This document shows, one piece after another, positions 58,301 to 64,000 of a DNA stretch of 64,000 bases. A model generated the notes under the pieces. That model saw only the letters and a program-made list of their open reading frames with translations. It had not been told where the DNA came from and searched no databases. A program made the position numbers and the translations under genes. This DNA comes from Leptolyngbya sp. SIOISBB (GTDB taxonomy: Bacteria > Cyanobacteriota > Cyanobacteriia > Phormidesmidales > Phormidesmidaceae), in assembly GCA_010671905.1 (NCBI GenBank), contig JAAHII010000001.1:558001-622000 (forward strand). The letters run 5' to 3'. Every line of letters starts with the position of its first letter. Positions within the stretch are counted from its first letter, which is position 1.

Positions 58301-61300
58301 CCCCTATTCTCAAGGCTGCTGTCGGCGAGCCCTATCGCTACGACGTCAATTCAGTCGATGCAGACGGCGATATCCTAAGTTACAAGTTCATTGAAGCTCC
58401 TCAAGACGCTGTTATTGATCCGCAGACGGGTGAGATTGAATGGATCCCCTCCACTCTTGGTAGCTATCAGTTTGTTGTAGAAGTCAGCGATAACAGAGGG
58501 GGGACGGATGCTCAGCGTTTCTCCGTTGCCGTTCTAGATGCCCTGACGGGCAATAATGCGCCTGTCTTTGAGGGTGCTGGGCGGTCAGAGGCGATCGCAG
58601 GAGAGGTCTACAGATACGATGCCGTTGCTGTGGATCTTGACGGAGACAGCCTCAGCTATGACCTTGTTTCCAGCCCAGATGGCATGTTTGTTGACTCCAG
58701 TTCAGGAACCGTTATCTGGCAACCGTCTTCAGCCCAACTCGGGACTCATGATGTTATTCTCCGAGTCCAGGATGGCAACGGTGGAATTGATCTCCAAGCA
58801 TTCCAAGTGACGGTGGAGTCGGCGAACGAAACGCCTGTGATCAATTCGACACCTGCGTTCACCGCGATCGCCTCTCTGCCCTACGAGTACCGTATCCAAG
58901 CCCAGGACGCCGATGGTGAAGTCACTGGCTATCGCCTCATTTCCGGTCCTGAGGGCATGACTATCGACGAAACTACCGGCGTGGTGCGGTGGACCCCCAC
59001 GGCGGGCCAAACCGGTGTCGCTGATGTGGTGGTAGTTGCCATTGATAATGATGGGGCATTTTCCGGCCAAGAGTTTACCGTCTCAGTAGTGGCCGCAGCA
59101 CCGAACGATGCCCCTGAGATCCTCTCGACCCCGCGCACTCAGACACGTATCGAAACGCTCTACTTCTACCAGCTCCAGGCCACTGATCCGAATGGTGACC
59201 CGCTGACCTACAGCGTCGTTGACGGACCGGCAGGACTCACCATCGACGAGAATGGCCTCGTCCTGTGGACACCCACTGCAGCCCAGCAAGGGTCTAACGC
59301 CGTGACCTTACAGGTCAGCGATGGCCGGGGCGAGGTGCTCACCCAATCCTTTGCGATCGCCGTCAACGATTTCGCGCTCAACACCGCGCCCACAATCACG
59401 TCTGACCCAGCCAGTTTAGGAGCGACTGTCGATCGCGTTTACCAGTACAATGCCATGGCGACCGACCCCGATGGTGATGTGGTGCTGTGGCAACTGCTTG
59501 AGGCCCCGACCGGCATGAGTGTAGATGCCGAAGCGGGGACCCTCCGCTGGCAACCAGGTGCTGAGCAGTTGGGCAATCATATTGTTATCTTGCAAGCCAT
59601 TGACACCCAAGGAGCGTTTACCCAACAAAGCTTTGAGCTGACGGTACGCGGCACCAATCTAGCGCCGCTGATTACCTCGATTCCCCTCACCAGTGCCGCC
59701 GCAGAGGCCGCCTACACCTATCAGGTGAACGCCACCGACGTGGATGGAGATGCCCCTAGCTATGAGCTGGTGCAAGGCCCCTCGGGGATGGTGATCGACG
59801 CTGAAACCGGGCGCATCGACTGGCAACCCACTGCCGATCAAGTCGGCTTTGCCGAAGTGGTGGTGGCGGTGAACGATGCGCGGGGCGCGGGTACGACCCA
59901 GACCTATCAAATTGCGATCGCGGCGGCAGTACCGAATGAAGCGCCAGCGATCGTGTCGCAGCCGACGGGGTTTGCCTCAGTAGACAGTGCCTACACCTAT
60001 CAGGTGGTAGCGACGGACCCGAATGGCGACACGCTGACCTATGAGCTGCTGGATGGTCCAGCCGGGATGACGATGGATGCAGCGACCGGGGTGCTGAGCT
60101 GGCAGCCGGATAGCAGCGCGATCGGCAGCGTCACGGTGACCGTCGGTGCGGTGGACCCCGGCGGTCTCGGCGGAGCGCAGCGCTTTACTTTGCAGGTGGT
60201 GGCGGGTAACGATGCCCCCGTCGTTCTCTCGGAACCGGAGACCATCGCCTTTACGGGCGAGACCTATCGCTATGACCTGCGAGCGCAGGACCCGAATGGT
60301 GATGCCCTCAGCTATGAGCTGATTGACGGACCAACGGGGATGACCGTGGATGCCCAGGGCCGCATTCACTGGAATCCGACTGAGGCGGGGACGACTGATA
60401 TCACGGTGGCGGTGCGAGATGTCTACGGTGCCACCACGACCCAAAGTTACAGTCTGACGGCAGCAGGCGATGAGGTCGCGCCCGAGGTCAGTGTCTTCCC
60501 CAGCCTCTTCCCAGCGGATGTGAATCAGCCGCTATCGGTCTTTGTGCGGGCCACGGACAATGTGGGTGTGGTTAGCCGATCGCTGACGATTGACGGGGTG
60601 GCGGTCTTGCTGACTAACGGCACCTTCAGCTTTACGCCGGATCAAGTCGGCGATTTCGTGGCGATCGCCACCGCCACTGACGCGGCAGGCAACGTCAGTC
60701 AGGCCGAAACGGTCCTCCAGGTGCGCGACTTCACGACGACGGGCGTGGCCCCAACGGTGGCGCTAATGCCGCTGAATTGTCAGGTCTTCACCTCGCCCAC
60801 TGACATCATTGGCACGGTCGAGGACGACAATCTAGTCTCTTATACCCTCTCGCTAGCAGCGCTGGGCACCGACAATTTCCGCGAGATCTACCGAGGCACC
60901 GATACGGTAGACAACAGCGTCCTCGGTCAGCTTGACACCAGCCTGTTCCAGAATGATGCCTACACCCTGCGGCTGACGGCAGAAGATGCGAACGGCAATG
61001 TGGTGTTTGTTGATGAGACGGTCAACATTGCCGGTGATCTGAAACTGGGCAACTTTACCCTCAGCTTTACCGACATGGTGCTACCGGTCTCAGGCATCCC
61101 CGTCGCTGTGACCCGCACCTACGACAGCCTGACTGTGAATGAGACGGACGATTTTGGCTACGGCTGGCGGATGGAGTTCCGGGATACCAACTTGCGGACA
61201 AGTCTGGGGCCGGATGAACAATACGAACAATTTGGCATTCGCTCTCAAGCCTTTGAGCAAGGGACCCGCGTCTATCTCACGCTACCGGGGGGGCAGCGTC

Positions 61301-64000
61301 AGGGCTTTACCTTTGAGCCGCGCCAGGTCCAACAAATTGACGGGCAACCCTTGGGGCCGTTTTCGAAGTATTTCTATGAGCCGGTCTTTACCGCCGATGA
61401 TGGCGTGACCAGTCAGCTCACCCTGCGCTATGACGGGTATCTCTCGCAGGCGGCCAATGGGGACTACATTGGCTTCCAGGGCAGCGGCTTTAATCCAGCA
61501 GATCCACTCTTTGGCGGGGTGTATGTGCTAACCACCAAAGAAGGCATCGAGTACGAAATTGATGCGACGACGGGCGACCTGCTGACGGCGAAAGACCTCA
61601 ATGGCAATACAGTGACCTTTACGGATAGCGGCATCTACAGCGACAGCGGCACCCAGATTACCTTTGGCCGCGACGCTCAAGGGCGCATCACCGCGCTCAA
61701 TGATCCAGACGGGCAGCAGGTGGTGTATGAGTACGACGCCAATGGTGACCTGGTCTCAGTCACGGACCGCGAGGGCAACACGACTCGATTCGATTACAAC
61801 GATGAATTTGACCACTACCTGGACGAGATTATCGATCCGCTGGGCCGCAGTGGGGTGAAGTCGGAGTATGACGAGCAGGGCCGACTGACGCGGCTGCTGG
61901 ATGTGAATGGGGAAGCGGTGGAGCTAGTCTACGACCCCGAGAACTCCACCCAGACGGTTGAGGATGTCTTCGGCAACCCGACAACCTATGTGTATGACGA
62001 TCGCGGCAATGTGGTCACGGAAGTGGATGCCGTGGGGCAGGTCATCCAGCGCAGCTATGACGATGACAACAATGTCTTAAGTGAAACCATCATCACTGAA
62101 GAAAGTGGTCCCGAGGGGTGGACAACCACCTATACCTATGATGAACAGGGCAATCAGCTCACCATGACTGATGCAGAAGGCCATACAACCTTCTACAGCT
62201 ATGGGGCCAACAGCCGTTTACTCAGTGAGACTGACGCTCTGGGCAACACCACCACCTACATCTATGACAGTCGTGGCAACCTGCTCACCACAACGGATGC
62301 AGAAGGGGAAGCCAGCACCTTTGACTACAGTCAGAGTGGCAATCTGTTGTCCCTAGATGATGCGCTGGGCAACAATACGAGCTTCAGCTACGATCCGCGC
62401 GGCCAGGTCACCCGCATGACGGATGCAGAGGGCAATGTCACCCAGTATGAGTACGATGCTGATGGCAACCGGATTAAAGAGACTCGCACAGTTACCACAC
62501 CGACTGGTGTTCAGGAGTTGATCACCCGCTGGACCTACGATGGTGAGAACCGGGTCGAGACCATGACCGATGCCGCAGGCGGCGTCACCACCTATGAGTA
62601 CGACGCCAATGGTAACCAGACTGCCGTCATCGACGCGCTCGGCAACCGTACCGAGATGCGTTACGACGATCGCGGTCAACTGATCGAGACAATCTTTGCC
62701 GACGAGACCCCCAATGACCTCAGCGACAACAGCCGCACCCTTGACCTCTATGATCGCGGCGGTCGTCTGCGGGCCTCTATCGACCAGGCCGGCAACGTCA
62801 CCCACTACGTCTACGATGCAGTGGATCGGTTGATTGAAACCATTCATCCCGACGAGGGTGAAACCCTACAGCAGTTGCTGAATGCCATTGCCCCTGGCGA
62901 AACCCTCGAAACCGTGGATTGGACCGAGGTGGTCTACTCTGATGCGCCGCCCGCCTACCTCAGCGACAATGACCGCGTCCGCACTGAGTACACTCAAGAT
63001 GGCAGAGTCAAGGCCAGCATCGACGAACGGGGCAACCGCACTGAATATCGCTATGATGCCGTCGGTCGGCTGATTGAGACTATCTACGCCGATGAGACGC
63101 CTGCAGATCTGAGCGACAACCCGACGATGACGGTGGAGTACGATGCCGTGGGTCGCCGCATTGCTGAGACGGATGCGCTGGGCCACACCACCCGCTACGA
63201 ATACGACACCCTGGGTCGCGTCATTGAGACGACCTTCCACGATGGCAGCAGCACTCAAGTCAGCTATGACGCGGCGGGTCGTCGCGAGAGCGTGACTGAC
63301 CAAGAAGGGAAGGTCACGGAGTATCTTTATGACAACGTAGGCAGATTAGCAGGCGTGCGGGATGCGATGGGCTTTTTGACCCAGTATCGCTATGACGAGG
63401 TGGGTCGCCTAGTGGCAGCCGAAGACGCTGAAGGCAACATCACCGAGTACGAGTACGACCAGGTGGGTCGCCGCACAGCGGTCGAGTTGCCTCTGGGCCA
63501 GCGGGCGATCAGCACCTACGATGCGGCGGGCAACTTAGTGTCGTACACCGACTTCAACGGTGAAGTCACCCAATTTGAGTATGATGCTCGCAATCGGCTG
63601 ATTTTGAAGGATTACGAAGATGATGCCGATGTCAGCTACACTTACTGTAACTGCGGTCAGCTCAGAGGCATCACAGACGGACGCGGCGAAACCCTCTTTA
63701 GCTATGACGCTCGGGGACGGCTCGTGGCTCGCACCGATCCAGACGGGCCTTACCTGCCCAGCGGTGCCACCATTGAATACACCTACGATGAAGCGGGCAA
63801 CCGCACGGCTGTCACCACGCCGAACGGCAGCGTGAGCTACGGCTACGACGAGCGGAACCGTCTGACCACAGTGGTTGATGAAGACTTCAACCTGACCACC
63901 TATGGCTATGACGATGCCAACAACCTGACCCGGACGGAGTTCCCCAATGGGGTGGTTGAGACCAGAGAGTATGACGACTTGAATCGCTTGGTGGTGTTAG
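52399..64000 (+). CDS. Giant mosaic adhesin/RHS protein, incomplete at the window edge
   Basis: One uninterrupted frame of more than 3,860 codons from ATG 52399 (MSSSQEFSAPFPNELLSN), still open at 64000. Order of parts by residue: 1-450 N-terminal domain rich in TFNG/NFNG motifs; 458-700 cadherin/VCBS-like units (NDAPVLTLSTESS); 971-1070 first putative-Ig (He_PIG) unit; 1086-1284 thrombospondin C-terminal-like lectin domain (VIQYDFGVHGFLGNWVINDD); 1348-1630 possible beta-propeller; 1655-2690 nine He_PIG units (P-Y-x-Y-x-A-D ... PxGMxID ... W-x-P), one holding a PEP-CTERM-like insert; 2700-2880 Ig-like; from about 2885 RHS with VAVTRTYDSL and YD repeats, including TYCNCGQLRG. No Sec signal is evident. 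The toxin tip lies outside the window. Confidence 0.88.
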   Translation, partial: MSSSQEFSAPFPNELLSNPEIAASGWTESLWQELETGSFSGVGEAGGRWEYLFTAEALEFLEIELADESHGPVADYSSFLTNIPDNTDAQRDFLTGLPQQVDWGQVVEVLRDYGSNQGYSASALTAIETLLVTEVQQLQETAATHLECALPFGIVAEGRIMINGNSDFDGDPLDATDDVLMYGGQGFTLNGQPVLPVQRDSAGNPIVDDQGRPVLVENAIAVSASYSTFNAPQNQYAGLVPPQIVDERTVEVPAHNDLVNQILDASVPDNAQIIDFNPNQNPLNNLQDWQQHFPPNGTVDNPTVVRLTGWGLNVPNQVNLENMVLIVEQGSVNFNGSGHRLNNVTLIAENGGINLSNVEATDVTVLASQQINMNGGATFAGQSFLASEQSVTFNGATTSGADRLKVVSQRDITFNGSSDTRAQFTAGGNFFFNGQSTLYGRINTKGDVFFNNQATVVAANDVPIVRADQVLTVAEDSAPTALNLQLPVDLDEDALTIQVIEIPDWSKGVIQRSDGTALFPGQQLTLADLQDLSFATRENANGEAGQFVYEVDDGWCSYARQVIDFNITPVNDAPVLTLSTESSVVEAGQALAIAAVSVADIDAAQGELVATLTVSNGLLQLAQVEGLTILEGDATAGAASLTISGTLADLNAALPTLTYTADSRYSGIETLTLTVDDQGNTGAGGPLTASAALDLEITPAGILLEEGSDFQVTAEELLTIPETPTVVSFTYTDFFDLVDPNAINDAFEVALLDSDGNSLVHPYGTQQDAFFNLTEGLPTALAAGVSVNGQTVTLDLSDIAAGTEARLVFRLVNNDGDTETSVRIQNIELLPGEDNGVLSVVPQVATNRPVQDINFSQLEDVSGWLTAEYGRTSFNDQTGELWVEVAAQNVAAYGVRDTLLMVVDSISDPSVSVVDADGLTPDGKAYFDLSALLGDNVLTSGETSEFFQLVFRNPNQVQFDYELTFLSELNDAPEFVSDPNLEALVGQPYRYDADAVDADGDTLSYSLLSGPEGLSIDGATGELVWNPAATDVGTQQLTIQVEDGLGGVDTQTYTLTVKAEVSNRPPVIVTPPVVNAEASKAEVSDQFDLLNWSVIQYDFGVHGFLGNWVINDDGTVAEQTLNADPSILLSDIDVVNQRIEGEFQVNTANDDDYVGFVFGYQNSANYYIFDWKQALQNSAPEGMSIRAITADSPLANEDFSAIGNGDRVRILYSNETGWEDFKTYQFTLDFTPGEFTITVRDGEEIVESVTIEDDTFTSGKFGFYNRSQNNVTYSGFKISPIPENVYTYDVDAIDPDQDEVTYGLLDAPDGMTIDPETGVIRWQPTIEHLKERPLEQDRNANLPTLQGFEASIYANVTDPTELTFAPDGTLYVGRDNSGSNGGFHDAVKVTRVGPRATTVTEYGSQAIDDPDTVLFDRYGQFSGTPSALLVGGINEALTDSRIRAILPDESVQTVFGFSPELGNITSLKIDTSGRLIFGNVHTGEVLTSDGGFPQVLFTIPGEIGSNIAIDQDNQIYVGDRNGTVRIYSSEGELVNDNFITGLQGTYNIQFAKGGIWGDSLYLTNSGKFYRVSDDGELTTVGDGFSQSAFLNFNFGPDQALYVTDFDNDQIIRISPTRESLGLLAGEHRVVVTASDSKGGVDTQEYVVKVTPPSDNNSPVIVSDPVTEVGLISTPNSTATGVYEYDADAVDLDNDVVSYSLVDAPQGMTIDPETGLIEWDDISIQEFTQPSLSETFFGETLNFTDEPGPPDAPIRPETLPEVDTAQKAFLEKLRDPKVESFESFAEGETPTTLTFGGDTATFRGSPSVRNFPEGTLNGAFPTSGDQFLFHFGPSGSFEIEFDTPQAAFGFKATDVGDGIGQLALTFHLVDGGTKEVVVPTTAQRSVNTGSALFFGIVDVTDPFTKVTFSNTNSLRDGFGFDEFTIGRAEQIILQSTDVTVRATDEYGAFDEQQYTLNIVGNSSPTITTPPILKAAVGEPYRYDVNSVDADGDILSYKFIEAPQDAVIDPQTGEIEWIPSTLGSYQFVVEVSDNRGGTDAQRFSVAVLDALTGNNAPVFEGAGRSEAIAGEVYRYDAVAVDLDGDSLSYDLVSSPDGMFVDSSSGTVIWQPSSAQLGTHDVILRVQDGNGGIDLQAFQVTVESANETPVINSTPAFTAIASLPYEYRIQAQDADGEVTGYRLISGPEGMTIDETTGVVRWTPTAGQTGVADVVVVAIDNDGAFSGQEFTVSVVAAAPNDAPEILSTPRTQTRIETLYFYQLQATDPNGDPLTYSVVDGPAGLTIDENGLVLWTPTAAQQGSNAVTLQVSDGRGEVLTQSFAIAVNDFALNTAPTITSDPASLGATVDRVYQYNAMATDPDGDVVLWQLLEAPTGMSVDAEAGTLRWQPGAEQLGNHIVILQAIDTQGAFTQQSFELTVRGTNLAPLITSIPLTSAAAEAAYTYQVNATDVDGDAPSYELVQGPSGMVIDAETGRIDWQPTADQVGFAEVVVAVNDARGAGTTQTYQIAIAAAVPNEAPAIVSQPTGFASVDSAYTYQVVATDPNGDTLTYELLDGPAGMTMDAATGVLSWQPDSSAIGSVTVTVGAVDPGGLGGAQRFTLQVVAGNDAPVVLSEPETIAFTGETYRYDLRAQDPNGDALSYELIDGPTGMTVDAQGRIHWNPTEAGTTDITVAVRDVYGATTTQSYSLTAAGDEVAPEVSVFPSLFPADVNQPLSVFVRATDNVGVVSRSLTIDGVAVLLTNGTFSFTPDQVGDFVAIATATDAAGNVSQAETVLQVRDFTTTGVAPTVALMPLNCQVFTSPTDIIGTVEDDNLVSYTLSLAALGTDNFREIYRGTDTVDNSVLGQLDTSLFQNDAYTLRLTAEDANGNVVFVDETVNIAGDLKLGNFTLSFTDMVLPVSGIPVAVTRTYDSLTVNETDDFGYGWRMEFRDTNLRTSLGPDEQYEQFGIRSQAFEQGTRVYLTLPGGQRQGFTFEPRQVQQIDGQPLGPFSKYFYEPVFTADDGVTSQLTLRYDGYLSQAANGDYIGFQGSGFNPADPLFGGVYVLTTKEGIEYEIDATTGDLLTAKDLNGNTVTFTDSGIYSDSGTQITFGRDAQGRITALNDPDGQQVVYEYDANGDLVSVTDREGNTTRFDYNDEFDHYLDEIIDPLGRSGVKSEYDEQGRLTRLLDVNGEAVELVYDPENSTQTVEDVFGNPTTYVYDDRGNVVTEVDAVGQVIQRSYDDDNNVLSETIITEESGPEGWTTTYTYDEQGNQLTMTDAEGHTTFYSYGANSRLLSETDALGNTTTYIYDSRGNLLTTTDAEGEASTFDYSQSGNLLSLDDALGNNTSFSYDPRGQVTRMTDAEGNVTQYEYDADGNRIKETRTVTTPTGVQELITRWTYDGENRVETMTDAAGGVTTYEYDANGNQTAVIDALGNRTEMRYDDRGQLIETIFADETPNDLSDNSRTLDLYDRGGRLRASIDQAGNVTHYVYDAVDRLIETIHPDEGETLQQLLNAIAPGETLETVDWTEVVYSDAPPAYLSDNDRVRTEYTQDGRVKASIDERGNRTEYRYDAVGRLIETIYADETPADLSDNPTMTVEYDAVGRRIAETDALGHTTRYEYDTLGRVIETTFHDGSSTQVSYDAAGRRESVTDQEGKVTEYLYDNVGRLAGVRDAMGFLTQYRYDEVGRLVAAEDAEGNITEYEYDQVGRRTAVELPLGQRAISTYDAAGNLVSYTDFNGEVTQFEYDARNRLILKDYEDDADVSYTYCNCGQLRGITDGRGETLFSYDARGRLVARTDPDGPYLPSGATIEYTYDEAGNRTAVTTPNGSVSYGYDERNRLTTVVDEDFNLTTYGYDDANNLTRTEFPNGVVETREYDDLNRLVVL

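Overview
The window looks like a cyanobacterial chromosome segment, probably a filamentous Leptolyngbya-type organism. HIP1 octamers (GCGATCGC) are scattered through it, and it has a System II cytochrome c maturation pair, Fe-SOD, Uma2 remnants, a bilin-type GAF remnant and very long RHS/YD-repeat proteins. Everything here was read from the sequence; family names are from memory and no search was run.

Layout. (1) 0.2-4.4 kb, + strand: ccs1/resB-like gene, ccsA-like gene and a Rieske lipoprotein, ending at a clear terminator. (2) 4.4-11.4 kb: small dispersed repeats, a decayed IS110, and remnants of GAF, DoxX and Uma2 genes around two intact genes (CoA-acylating semialdehyde dehydrogenase, MscS channel). 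(3) 11.5-14.2 kb, - strand: metK-ahcY, a methyl-cycle operon whose proteins look proteobacterial rather than cyanobacterial. (4) 14.3-42 kb, - strand: one intact RHS gene (2,003 codons) ending in a PD-(D/E)XK-like toxin tip with its immunity gene. Downstream lie eleven displaced RHS tips, each a short duplicate of the RHS 3' end joined to a different toxin or toxin remnant, nearly all followed by a small AT-rich putative immunity gene. Three insertion sequences of three families sit inside the RHS backbone of these modules. (5) 42-43.9 kb: a repeat-rich gap. (6) 43.9-50.4 kb, - strand: a five-gene Opp/Dpp/Nik-type ABC importer operon with a DUF433/DUF5615 toxin-antitoxin pair inserted between permease and ATPase genes, plus a small conserved-looking gene. 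(7) 50.5-51.1 kb: sodB. (8) 52.4-64 kb, + strand: one open frame of more than 3,860 codons running off the edge, a mosaic of adhesin-like beta domains, a thrombospondin-C-like domain, a possible propeller, about ten putative-Ig repeats and then RHS/YD repeats.

The central story is the RHS locus. The full gene exports one toxin, while the modules behind it keep old tips, mostly unable to be expressed as full toxins, together with mostly intact immunity genes. This looks like an archive that can exchange tips with the live gene by homologous recombination and that preserves immunity to kin still using the older toxins. Recognisable tips include EndoU (with a MafI-like partner), toxin type 24, a DUF4258-like RNase, a CdiA-C-like nuclease, an ART-like tip and a nucleotidyltransferase-like tip next to a metallophosphoesterase.
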